Part shown: piece after piece, positions 1-8,126 of the stretch | How the letters are laid out: each line of letters opens with the position of its first letter | How positions within the stretch are numbered: position 1 is the first letter of the stretch | The notes under the pieces: model-generated | Databases searched by the model: none | What the model saw: only the letters and a program-made list of their open reading frames with translations | What the model was told of the DNA's origin: nothing | Position numbers and translations under genes: made by a program | Source of the DNA: Bradyrhizobium commune | Lineage (GTDB): Bacteria; Pseudomonadota; Alphaproteobacteria; Rhizobiales; Xanthobacteraceae | Reading direction: 5' to 3' | Length of the DNA stretch: 64,000 nt | Assembly (NCBI RefSeq): GCF_015624505.1 | Contig: NZ_CP061379.1 | Span: forward strand, 1,488,001-1,552,000

Positions 1-112
1 AGGCGACGTTGAAAGACATGATCATCTGGCCGAGCGCGATGGTGATCATCGGCACCCAGGATGCATTCTCTTCTTCAACGGAGTGAACCGTCGTCGCAGA
101 TGCCATCGTCAT
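1..112 (-). CDS. MFS transporter, N-terminal fragment (runs off the window)
   Basis: Only the first 37 codons are inside the window. The ATG at 112 is preceded by AGGGGA about seven bases upstream. The peptide has a short polar N-terminus followed by a hydrophobic stretch containing ALGQMIMSFNVA, which resembles the start of transmembrane helix 1 of major facilitator superfamily permeases. The gene lies 73 bp downstream of the glutaminase gene on the same strand and may be co-transcribed with it. The substrate cannot be judged from this fragment. A different multi-helix transporter is possible. Confidence 0.6.
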   Translation of the reverse strand, partial: MTMASATTVHSVEEENASWVPMITIALGQMIMSFNVA

Positions 113-185
113 GGCGCGTCCCCTGTCTTTTTGTTCTGAGGTCCAGCGACAATCAGCGCCGGCTGAATCTCCGACACTTGCAAAC

Positions 186-1184
186 CTACGCTTCCGGGTT
201 GGACATGAATAAATCCATGCCGAGCCGCTGCGACAGATACTTCGCCACGAGCTGTCCCTTGACGCTGTTTCCGGCGCTGTCGAGCGGCGGCGCAAAAGTC
301 CCGAGGCCCCCCTTTCCCGGAGAGACCGTGACGATCCCGCCGCCGATACCGCTCTTGCCCGGCAGGCCGACATCGTAAAGCCAATCGCCAGATGTCTCGT
401 ACATTCCGGCAGTCGTCATGACGGCTAGCGCGTAATGACAGACCTCCGGATCGACCACGCGCACTTTCGTGATGGGGTTCACGCCACCATCCGCCAAAGT
501 CGCACCCATGACCGCCAGACCCCTGGCACTCACATTCAGCGCGCATTGTCTGGTGTAGAGATCGGTCGCCTCGGCTGGGTCGCAGTAGATTCGTTCGAAA
601 CTCTGGAGCAAGCGAGCGATGCTCTGGTTTCGGAAGTTGGTCTCCGTCGCCGAGGCATAAACCTCGTGGTTGAGCGCAAGCGGGCGGCCGGCGAATTGCG
701 ACAATCCGTCGTGGATGAACTTCCATTTCGCGTCAGTCGTCGTCCCCGGTACGAGGCTTGTCGTTGCAATCGCGCCGGCATTCACCATCGGATTTGTCCT
801 GCCATCGGGACTGCGTTCGACGGCAGCGAGCGAGTTGAACGGAAGGCCGGTCGCGTTCGCGCCAAGCCTTTGGCGCGCCTGCTCCGCTCCCAGGGCCTGG
901 CAAACCAATGCAAAGATGAATGGTTTGGAAACGCTCATGATGGAGAATTCGTATTCGGCCGCCCCCACGGCGTAGACCGCGCCGTTGGTGCCGACCACGC
1001 AAACGCCGAACAGCTCGCTCGGCACTTCGGCGAGCGCTGGATATACTTGAGAGTTCTTTCCGTCCCTATTTGATTTGTAGCGCGCGTACACCTCGTCGAT
1101 CAGCGAGATGACCTCAGCCTCGGCCGGCAGGCGCCCGGTTGATACGTAGGAATAGTTGTTCTCGGTGTCGGCTTTCGCATTCAT
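186..1184 (-). CDS. glsA: Glutaminase (serine beta-lactamase-like fold)
   Basis: Hydrolyses L-glutamine to glutamate and ammonia in the cytoplasm. The protein is about 332 residues, slightly longer than the usual 305-310 because of an N-terminal extension. It carries the catalytic Ser-x-x-Lys motif in MSVSKPF (about residue 84 from the chosen start), the family block NPMVNAGAIA, and the C-terminal GKSGIGGGI loop. I chose the ATG at 1184. A TTG four codons earlier (1196) is only one base from the GGAGG ribosome site, whereas the ATG is 13 bases from it, so the start is not certain. It sits downstream of the AbgT-type transporter on the same strand; import of a glutamyl compound followed by deamidation is a plausible joint role (inference). 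Confidence 0.93.
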   Translation of the reverse strand: MNAKADTENNYSYVSTGRLPAEAEVISLIDEVYARYKSNRDGKNSQVYPALAEVPSELFGVCVVGTNGAVYAVGAAEYEFSIMSVSKPFIFALVCQALGAEQARQRLGANATGLPFNSLAAVERSPDGRTNPMVNAGAIATTSLVPGTTTDAKWKFIHDGLSQFAGRPLALNHEVYASATETNFRNQSIARLLQSFERIYCDPAEATDLYTRQCALNVSARGLAVMGATLADGGVNPITKVRVVDPEVCHYALAVMTTAGMYETSGDWLYDVGLPGKSGIGGGIVTVSPGKGGLGTFAPPLDSAGNSVKGQLVAKYLSQRLGMDLFMSNPEA

Positions 1185-1387
1185 TGCGCGTTCCAAGCCT
1201 CCATGATCAGAAGCGCCGAGGGAGCTCCGACATTTGTCGGCTCAAACGCTTCTCGCTCGCCTCGTTTCGTTCACCGCCTTTGACGAGAGCCAGCGGACCG
1301 CCATTCAACGTTGATTTTCCTTGGTGAACCATCGGGCGATCTACCCGGACGTCTCGGGGTTTTTCCGGGTGAGGTCTGCGTTGCACC

Positions 1388-2953
1388 TCACAATCCCCAA
1401 GGCAGGCCCAGCAGGTACCAGGCAACGAACAGCACGGTCCAAATGATGGCCATCCAGAGCGTGTAGGGCAGCATCAGCGCGACAACCGTCCCGACGCCCG
1501 CCTTCTTGTCGTAAATCTGGGCAAATCCCACCACCATGGCAAAGTAAGCGTTGAGCGGGGTGATCGCATTGATCGGCGAGTCGCCAATCCGGTAGGCCGC
1601 CAGGACGGCTGCGGGATCGACGTTGAGCTGCACGAACACTGGCACGAAGACCGGCGCGAAGATGGCCCATTTGGCGATCGCCGGCGTGAATACGAAGTCC
1701 AGGATCATGACGACGATGATGAAGCCGAGCAGCAGCCACAGCGTGCCGACATGCGCGCTCTTCAGCGCATCGGCCATCGTCAGGGCCATCAGCGTCGGGA
1801 TATTGCTGTAGTTGAAGTAATCGACAAACTGGCTGATGACCACGAACAGGAGGATGGTGCCGCTTAGTGAGGCCACCGCCTTGGTCATGGCCGCGATGAC
1901 GGCCGCCGAGCTGTTCACCGTTTTCGCACCGATGCCGTATGCGACCCCGGTTGCGAGGAACAGTACCATGATGACCCCGATCAGGCCATTCATGAATGGT
2001 GAGTTGCCGATGAGGACGCCGGTGGTCGGATTGCGCAGGGGCGCGCCCGACGGAACCGTCAGCAGAAGGAACAGGATCACGACCCCGAGCAGCGCGAAGC
2101 CGCTGTACCTCAGCCCACGCGATTCGTCGGCGGAAAGCTGTCCGCCGCTCGGCCCTGGCTGAGCATCGGCGGCTTTCTCGGCCTGGTACGCGCCCAGCCG
2201 GGGCTCGATGATGCGGTTGTTGATGAGCGCAATGACGACGGTCAGGACAAGAACGGACGCGATCGAGAACGAGACGTTGGCGGTCAGATCCAGCGAGGTG
2301 GTGGGATTGACCATGTGGATCGCGTCGTTGGTGATTTCCGTCAGAACCGCATCAAGCGGCTTGATAATCATGTTCACGGTGAATGCGCCGGCGACGGCTG
2401 CAAATCCCACAGCGAGCCCGGCGAGAGGATTTCGGCCAACGCTCAGGAAGGCAGCGCCCGCCAACGGGATCAGCACCACATAGCCGGCATCCGCGGCGAT
2501 GCTGGACAAGATGCCAACGAACGCGACGATGTAAACGAGCGCCCAGCTCGGAGAGACGGCCACGAGCTTTCTGATCAATGCGTTCACCAGGCCGGCTTCC
2601 TCGGCGACGCCGACACCCATCATGGCGACGATCAACAGCCCGACCGCGGTGAAACCCATGAGGTTTGGCACGAGCCGGGTGTAGATGTGGCGAATTCCGT
2701 CCGCCGTCAGCAGGCTATTGGCGGCAGTGGTCGCGGTCTCGATCTTGTGGGTATCCGGATTGATGGCCTGGTAGGTGACGCTCGCCCCCAACACGTACAG
2801 TAGGTGGGAGAGCGCCAGCACGATGGCGATGAGGATCAGAAATATCACGACCGGGTGCGGGACGCTGTTTCCGACACGCTCGACTGTGTCGAGAGCTCTT
2901 TGCGTCATCGTCTTGGATGATGCCGTGTTTGCGGCTTCATTGCGCGCGTTCAT
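1388..2953 (-). CDS. abgT: AbgT family transporter (p-aminobenzoyl-glutamate or related)
   Basis: Integral membrane protein of 521 residues with about 12 hydrophobic segments. Family-typical sequences include VERVGNSVPHPVVIF near the N-terminus, the long periplasmic insert after helix 1, and the conserved C-terminal stretch with GDSPINAITPLNAYF. AbgT proteins import p-aminobenzoyl-glutamate in E. coli, and some homologues export sulfonamides. The ATG at 2953 has GGGAGGA nine bases upstream; the open frame runs 44 codons further but that part looks non-coding. The downstream glutaminase in the same orientation fits use of a glutamyl substrate. Substrate is inferred from the family only. Confidence 0.88.
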   Translation of the reverse strand: MNARNEAANTASSKTMTQRALDTVERVGNSVPHPVVIFLILIAIVLALSHLLYVLGASVTYQAINPDTHKIETATTAANSLLTADGIRHIYTRLVPNLMGFTAVGLLIVAMMGVGVAEEAGLVNALIRKLVAVSPSWALVYIVAFVGILSSIAADAGYVVLIPLAGAAFLSVGRNPLAGLAVGFAAVAGAFTVNMIIKPLDAVLTEITNDAIHMVNPTTSLDLTANVSFSIASVLVLTVVIALINNRIIEPRLGAYQAEKAADAQPGPSGGQLSADESRGLRYSGFALLGVVILFLLLTVPSGAPLRNPTTGVLIGNSPFMNGLIGVIMVLFLATGVAYGIGAKTVNSSAAVIAAMTKAVASLSGTILLFVVISQFVDYFNYSNIPTLMALTMADALKSAHVGTLWLLLGFIIVVMILDFVFTPAIAKWAIFAPVFVPVFVQLNVDPAAVLAAYRIGDSPINAITPLNAYFAMVVGFAQIYDKKAGVGTVVALMLPYTLWMAIIWTVLFVAWYLLGLPWGL

Positions 2954-3192
2954 ATCGGGAAATCCTCCCGCTCCATGGCCGCGAGGGCAGCCACTATCCG
3001 AAAGACCATGGATGCACGGAGCCCCTCGGGAGAGGATTGCTCGTCCTTTCGCGATCGGTCTGTTCACACGCTGCCTTGCGAACAATCAATAAGGCGCATC
3101 GAAATCCGGCTGAATACCGAAAGCGCCTAGATTGTTCCAGGGCAATTACCTACCCGAACAATCGCCGTCTCTGGCTCGCAATCAGATTGTCT

Positions 3193-4887
3193 TCAGAACC
3201 GCACGGTGGCGGAGCCGAGGATGCGATTGGCGGTGCCAGCGCCGGCGCTGACCGGCGCTGTTGCAGCGGTGCCGCCATACACATCCCGATGCGCGTAGAC
3301 ATATTCAAGGCCGACATCGAGCCATCCGGTCCCGACAGTGCTGCCACGAAGCTCCGCGAACGGGCTCCAGATCAAATTGACGATTCCCTGCTGCATGGTG
3401 CTGTTCAACGACGTCGCCGAGGCGGATCCCGGGACGAAGAGTTGGGCATAGGACGGATATTGCTGCCATGCGTAGGAGTAGACGAAATTGCTGCGCAGTT
3501 GCGGTGTCCAGAAGCGCCGGTAACCTGCGCTTGCGCCGTAGGTCGGCAGCGCGTCGAGGCTGGGATCGACAACGCCGGGCAGGCCGATGTTCGACAGCGC
3601 ATCCTGGCCGAAGGTGTTGGCGCCGAAATAGCGCCCGATGCCTTGGCCGTAATAGGCCATGCCGACCAGCTCGTCCGGACCGAACGCCGGTGACAGCCAT
3701 CGCATCGGGAAGCGACCACTGCCCGCGACACCCCAACCGGCGGTATTGCGCTCGACCGCCGGAGGCGCCGCCGCCGTGCCAGCCGTACGGATGGTGAGAT
3801 CGCGCAGCAGGCCGCGCAGGTCGAAGCTCAGGCCGTCGTTCCGGTATTCCAGCCGGCCGAGCAAGTCGGGCACGGAGGCAAACGAGGGACTCAGTCCCGC
3901 AAAGCCGGCCGGTGTGCTGATCTGCGTGAAGACGCCAGCCACCGACGTGTACTGCGTATCCGGCATCTCGATCGAAACGTGCCCGGTCAATCCCGGAGCC
4001 AATGTTGCGGTCGCCCGAAGCTGCGGCTGGCGCACGAATGACTGGTTGAGATTGGTCGAGAAGTTCACGGTTTCGTAGACGCCCTCGTTCCACAGGCTGT
4101 TCGCCCAGCCGACCAGTACGCGAAACTGTTCGGTGCCGAGCTCGCCCCAGGCCTGACGGAGCCGAAAGACCGCATTGGGTGAAGCTGCCGTACCCCCGCC
4201 GAAGTCTCCTTCCACGCGGGTTTCCAGAGTGCCCCAGGCGATCGCCGTGCGCGTATCCATGCCGATGCGGCTGAACCGGGCAGACAATCCGGTATCGCCG
4301 CCCTGGATGTCGGCGGGGCTTCCGGAAAGGGGAATGGCTTGCACCGTCGGCGCATCGGACTGATTGCGGCCATTGAAGTCGTGGTAGCCATGGACGTTGG
4401 CGAAACCGTAGAACCGCACCTCGGACTGCGAACCCGGGATACGCAGGGACAAACCCGGGAGATCGGAACGCAACGCGTCCTGGCCTTCTCCGTCGTATTG
4501 ACTGCCCATCGCTTCGGGTGGACGCAGGCCCGGAAGGGCCGCCGCAGCAGCTTGTGGTGGGATCGCAGCATTCGCAGTCATCCGCGGCTCAGTCGACGCA
4601 ACCGCGGTCGCAGGCCGCTTTTGCCCGGCGGTGGGTGCGACGGCCTCACGACGTGCGGTGGCCTGAGACTTCGAATACTTGTCGCGCGCTTCGAGTTCGT
4701 CGACGCGATGGCGCAGCGCGCTGATCACCTTGTCACCTTCTGTTGCGCGGGCTTGCAGCGCATCGAGACGCCGCAACAACTCTTCCATGGAAGGCGTCTG
4801 CTCCTGACTGGCCGGTGTCTGTGCCAAAGCCGGACTGGCGAATATCGCGATTGATGCAATGCCGCAAAGCGCTCGGAGTGTCAGCAT
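3193..4887 (-). CDS. DcaP-like outer-membrane porin
   Basis: A 564-residue precursor with a cleavable Sec signal peptide ending in SPALAQ (about residues 1-22). A heptad-rich helical stretch follows (MEELLRRLDALQARAT through HRVDELEA, about 33-70), typical of the coiled coil of DcaP trimeric porins, then a Pro/Ala linker and a long beta-barrel region starting near VRFYGFANVHGYHDF. The last residue is phenylalanine in SATVRF, the usual Bam recognition end. AGGAGG stands six bases before the ATG. DcaP-type channels admit dicarboxylates and other negatively charged organic acids. It is transcribed divergently from the sensor kinase gene at 5290, which may control it (inference). Confidence 0.8.
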   Translation of the reverse strand: MLTLRALCGIASIAIFASPALAQTPASQEQTPSMEELLRRLDALQARATEGDKVISALRHRVDELEARDKYSKSQATARREAVAPTAGQKRPATAVASTEPRMTANAAIPPQAAAAALPGLRPPEAMGSQYDGEGQDALRSDLPGLSLRIPGSQSEVRFYGFANVHGYHDFNGRNQSDAPTVQAIPLSGSPADIQGGDTGLSARFSRIGMDTRTAIAWGTLETRVEGDFGGGTAASPNAVFRLRQAWGELGTEQFRVLVGWANSLWNEGVYETVNFSTNLNQSFVRQPQLRATATLAPGLTGHVSIEMPDTQYTSVAGVFTQISTPAGFAGLSPSFASVPDLLGRLEYRNDGLSFDLRGLLRDLTIRTAGTAAAPPAVERNTAGWGVAGSGRFPMRWLSPAFGPDELVGMAYYGQGIGRYFGANTFGQDALSNIGLPGVVDPSLDALPTYGASAGYRRFWTPQLRSNFVYSYAWQQYPSYAQLFVPGSASATSLNSTMQQGIVNLIWSPFAELRGSTVGTGWLDVGLEYVYAHRDVYGGTAATAPVSAGAGTANRILGSATVRF

Positions 4888-5289
4888 TCAAGCCTCCTGT
4901 TGGCACGTTTAGGGCACATCGAGTCTTGCGCTCGATTCCAGCGATCGCAAGGCGGCTCCGTCGACGGATCGAAGTTTTCGGCGAGAGTGTGCTATTTCGG
5001 TTGTAAAGTAGCGCAGCTGCACCCGCGCTCGGTCGGCTCAAGATTCTGGAGCGCAGAAGCCGCATTCACCGCGAACTTTAATCGTTATGTCGCGTCTGCG
5101 ACGCTTTGCTTGGCACGAACTGCATAGTCACATGCCGGAATTCATGTCAGTCATGCGAGGTTTTGATCCTCGGAGAATACAACCGGCTGGCTGAGGGTAA
5201 AATCGAGCGTATAATCCGATCTGTCCCTAGGGCGTTTCCTGTCGTCCGGCGCTTCATGCTGGGACAACTGGAGAGGCGAGTTTTCGAGA
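4888..5289. other. Divergent intergenic region between porin and sensor kinase
   Basis: About 400 bp with no convincing coding frame. It should contain the promoters of the leftward porin gene and the rightward kinase gene. The only recognisable element is a TATAAT hexamer at 5210-5215, 75 bp before the kinase start. No clear -35 box lies 16-18 bp upstream of it. I saw no strong palindromic operator. Confidence 0.5.
5210..5215 (+). promoter_or_regulatory. Possible -10 element for the sensor kinase gene
   Basis: A perfect TATAAT hexamer preceded by AAATCGAGCG. The position expected for a -35 box (about 5187-5192) reads CTGG-like sequence and does not match TTGACA, so this is a weak call. It could be an activator-dependent promoter or chance. 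Confidence 0.3.
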
Positions 5290-6507
5290 TTGAGCGTTGA
5301 GATCGATCTCGGGAATGACCCGGAAAGTTGGGTGCGTACCGTGAAGCCAGACATTTCTTCTGCTTGCGAGCCGACGCGTCCCTTTATCGAGGATCACCTG
5401 ATTGGCGCTGACGCAGCTGGCGATCGCTCGTACTGGATACACTCCGAAGAGCTTCTTTTTGCGGTCCGTCCCTCGCGTGGCGGGCGCTTCGTGTACGAGG
5501 CAATCAATCAGGCCTTCGAGGCTCTCCTTGGAATGTCGCGGCGGGAGATTCGGGAGCTGGACGTCTTCGACTGTCTTGCCAGGGAAGACGCCGAGGCTGT
5601 CTGTGAAATCCTCCAGGCATGTCTTGCGGAAGGAGCCGAGGCCAAAATCCATCACAGCCTGCTGCTCGGCGGTTTGCGGCGGGACGTCGAGACGACCGTC
5701 GTTCCGATCCTCCATCCCATGGCCGGCAATGTGGCCCGGTTGATTGGCGGCCATCGGTTGCTGCGCAAGGAAGGTCTCGACGATACGACAGAAGAGATTG
5801 CTTACCTTCACGGGGACGTCAGCCTGATGTCTATCCGGGAGGACATTCACCAGCGGATCGCTTCGGAGCTTCATGATTCGACCTGCCAGGAACTGGTTGC
5901 CGCAAGTCTTGGCCTGATGCGTATCCGCACCTGCCTCGATAACCCACGCGACGTCGAGCGGCTTTGCGACGGTATCGACGCGTCGATCGACGCGGCGCTC
6001 AGGGAAATCCGCTCCCTGACCTATCTGCTCCATCCCCAGGACCTGACGGCCCAGGGACTGAAGGCGACGATCGAACAATATGCCTTGGGTTTTGGTGCAC
6101 GTACGTCGTTGCGCGTGAGCGCCAGGATTCTCGCCACCGTCGATCAACTGCCTTATGCGAGCCAACGCTCGGTGCTGCGGGTCATTCAGGAAGCGCTCAC
6201 GAACATATTCCGCCATGCGAAGGCGACGGAGGTCAAAATCGTCATAGAGGCGATCGAGGGGCATTTCCGGCTGACGATCAGTGACAATGGACGTGGCTTT
6301 CCGGTCAATCAAGCAAAACGCGGCAATGGTGCGATATCGCTCGGCGTCGGCATTCCCGCCATGAGAGCGAGACTTAAGCAGCTTGGGGGCACGTTCGAGA
6401 TCCGGTCGGATCCCGCGGCGCCGTACTCCGGCACGACGCTGTGCGCGGAGTTCCCGCATGGTCTCGTGATCAAGAGGCGCAATCGGCGGGCGCCACTGCA
6501 ATCATGA
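5290..6507 (+). CDS. PAS-containing NarL-type sensor histidine kinase
   Basis: Cytoplasmic two-component sensor of about 405 residues with no transmembrane helix. Residues 50-155 look like a PAS domain (YEAINQAFEALLGMSRREI). The dimerisation and phosphoacceptor region of the HisKA_3 type has its histidine in ASELHDSTCQEL (about H195). The ATPase domain has the N box EALTNIFRHA (about N305), DNGRGF and GVGIPAMRARL. The partner is the LuxR/NarL-type regulator at 6875. A TTG start at 5290 follows GGAGAGG at 13 bases; an alternative is the GTG at 5341, and neither is strong. With no membrane anchor and a PAS domain, it probably senses an intracellular redox or ligand signal (inference). Confidence 0.88.
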   Translation: MSVEIDLGNDPESWVRTVKPDISSACEPTRPFIEDHLIGADAAGDRSYWIHSEELLFAVRPSRGGRFVYEAINQAFEALLGMSRREIRELDVFDCLAREDAEAVCEILQACLAEGAEAKIHHSLLLGGLRRDVETTVVPILHPMAGNVARLIGGHRLLRKEGLDDTTEEIAYLHGDVSLMSIREDIHQRIASELHDSTCQELVAASLGLMRIRTCLDNPRDVERLCDGIDASIDAALREIRSLTYLLHPQDLTAQGLKATIEQYALGFGARTSLRVSARILATVDQLPYASQRSVLRVIQEALTNIFRHAKATEVKIVIEAIEGHFRLTISDNGRGFPVNQAKRGNGAISLGVGIPAMRARLKQLGGTFEIRSDPAAPYSGTTLCAEFPHGLVIKRRNRRAPLQS

Positions 6508-6589
6508 GTGCCGCCACTTGACGACGGACGTCAGGGATCCCCGACGGCAGGCGTCTCTATCCGTCGGTTTCCAGGCGTTTGAGTTCCTT

Positions 6590-6715
6590 CCGCGTAAACG
6601 AGCTCTTGTCGCCGATAATCACGAAGCAGTCCGATCGGCCGACCGCGCGGCGCAAGCTCGACGTGCGTTCGACCGCAAGTCTGGTCCGGTATGCGTTCGG
6701 CAAGACTCGTCGACG
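6590..6715 (+). pseudogene. Relic of a response regulator with a large internal deletion
   Basis: Two pieces of a NarL-type regulator lie back to back in different frames. From 6596 the frame reads KRALVADNHEAVRS, matching the start of the intact regulator downstream (KRIVIADDHEVVRS). From about 6633 another frame reads DRPTARRKLDVRSTASLVRY, matching the end of the output domain of the same neighbour (HRASAMRKLRMSSTAELVRY). The middle, about 500 bp of receiver and linker, is missing, with the junction near 6630-6640. No full gene can be read. It is most simply a tandem duplicate of the response regulator that lost its core by deletion. The rest of 6508-6874 shows no coding sequence. Confidence 0.78.
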
Positions 6716-6874
6716 CCTGATCGGGAGCGCCGACCTCTGGTACATCCGCCCGGGGATATCAGGGTTTTGTAGGATAACCCATTGAAGGGTAATCAGTATG
6801 ATTGGCAAGCTTGACTGCTGGAAATCTCCATCGATTGCCCGATAGGTTCTGGGCCCGCATACGGGAACGACGCC

Positions 6875-7510
6875 GTGAAACGCATCGTGATTGCGGACGA
6901 TCATGAAGTCGTACGTTCCGGGCTGCGAGCGATCGTTGAGACCCGCCCGGACTGGATCGTCAGCGGAGAGGCGACCAACGGCGAGCAGGCTGTGGCCGTA
7001 GCAGGCGAGACGCGTCCAGACGTCGTGATCGCCGACTATTCGATGCCGCTGATGAACGGACTCGAGGTCAGCCGCCGGCTCAAGTCGATGCACCTGCGCA
7101 CCGAAGTGTTGATCCTGACGATGCACGAGAATGAGGAATTGCTGACCGAAGCCATTCTGGCTGGCGTTCGCGGCTTCCTTTTCAAGTCGGACGCAAGCAA
7201 GCACTTGATTTTGGCGATCGAGGCCTTGCTCGACGGTAGGCCTTACTTCACTGGCGTCCTGTTGGAGAAGCTGCTCCACGAATACCAGGCGGGCAAGGAC
7301 AATACGTCCAACATGCTGCTCACCGCACGCGAGCAGGGCGTCGTCCAGCTCATCGCAGAGGGACACACCAACAAGTCGATCGGCGTCATCTTGAAGCTCA
7401 GCGTAAAGACCGTCGAGACCCATCGCGCGTCAGCGATGCGCAAGCTCAGAATGTCATCGACGGCTGAGCTGGTCCGCTACGCCATCCGCAGGAAGCTGGT
7501 CAGTCCTTGA
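6875..7510 (+). CDS. NarL/FixJ-family response regulator
   Basis: DNA-binding regulator of 211 residues. The receiver domain (1-120) has the acidic pair DD at 8-9, the phosphoacceptor Asp in VIADYSMP (about D54), and the conserved Lys in FLFKSDA (about K104). The C-terminal LuxR-type helix-turn-helix spans roughly 148-205 (LTAREQGVVQLIAEGHTNKSIG, then KTVETHRASAMRKL). The start is a GTG at 6875. It is the obvious partner of the kinase at 5290. Targets are unknown; the divergent porin gene upstream of the kinase is a candidate (inference). Confidence 0.92.
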   Translation: MKRIVIADDHEVVRSGLRAIVETRPDWIVSGEATNGEQAVAVAGETRPDVVIADYSMPLMNGLEVSRRLKSMHLRTEVLILTMHENEELLTEAILAGVRGFLFKSDASKHLILAIEALLDGRPYFTGVLLEKLLHEYQAGKDNTSNMLLTAREQGVVQLIAEGHTNKSIGVILKLSVKTVETHRASAMRKLRMSSTAELVRYAIRRKLVSP

Positions 7511-7659
7511 TGCGGCTTTCAATACTGGCAGCCGCGACGCTCGCGGATCAGCAACAGCACGTTCTCCTACTGGAAAAGCGGCGATTGCCGCTAGACCGGC
7601 AGCAGTGCTCCCGCGCCAAGCTGGCACGGCAGCGGCCGTTGAATCGCGGGTCCCAGGTT

Positions 7660-7853
7660 CGAGCTCTGGCGCGCCCGCCAATCCTCCAGCACCAGTTCGA
7701 TCGGCATCGAGATGTAGCCGCCCGACGTGTTGGAGCACTGCTCAGGTCCCAGAGCGCGATGTCGAAGGCGGCGATGGCTTGGGTCGCGCGCGCAGACCGG
7801 CGGTCAGCATGAGCGATCGCAGCAGGTTCATCTTCATTTGCGGATCTCCTCAA
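7660..7853 (-). pseudogene. Decayed enolase-superfamily (MR/MLE) gene fragment
   Basis: On the minus strand one frame reads QAIAAFDIALWDL (complement of about 7745-7790), the hallmark of the end of the N-terminal domain in mandelate racemase/muconate lactonizing enzymes. Directly beyond, in a different frame (about 7731-7675), comes SGGYISMPIELVLED, which resembles the following barrel segment of the same family. The linking residues are deleted and a stop follows soon after, so this is a frameshifted remnant. The remainder of 7511-8081 contains no frame I can assign; open frames there lack family features. Identification rests on two short motifs. Confidence 0.55.
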
Positions 7854-8081
7854 TCACCTAAATGAACTACGATCATCCCACCCTTGTCCGGGAGGCGGAG
7901 CCAAGCTCCTCCTGATCGATGGCAAGATGGTTCGGCGGCTTCGGGGCGCACTTCCCGCTTCGACTAGGCGAATTGTATGTCTTGAGGCAGGGGTTCGCCC
8001 GGTGTCGTCAATGTTGTGACCTGGCCAGGGTCAGCGGGGACGTTCGTTGCGCACATGGGCGCCCGGGTGCATTGACAGTGT

Positions 8082-8112
8082 CGGCACGGACTTTAATGTC
8101 TAGACATATATC
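8082..8112 (+). promoter_or_regulatory. Promoter with overlapping palindromic operator
   Basis: A consensus -35 hexamer TTGACA lies at 8082-8087. A -10-like AT-rich stretch (CATATA) starts at 8105, 17 bp downstream. Between and overlapping them, at 8096-8107, is the perfect 12-bp palindrome ATGTCTAGACAT. A palindrome placed like this usually binds a repressor. The core GTCTAGAC is like operators of HutC-type GntR regulators such as NagR/DasR, but no such regulator is encoded nearby. It would drive the ornithine cyclodeaminase-like gene at 8127 and perhaps the genes beyond. Confidence 0.6.
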
Positions 8113-8126
8113 CGGAGTCCCTCGCG

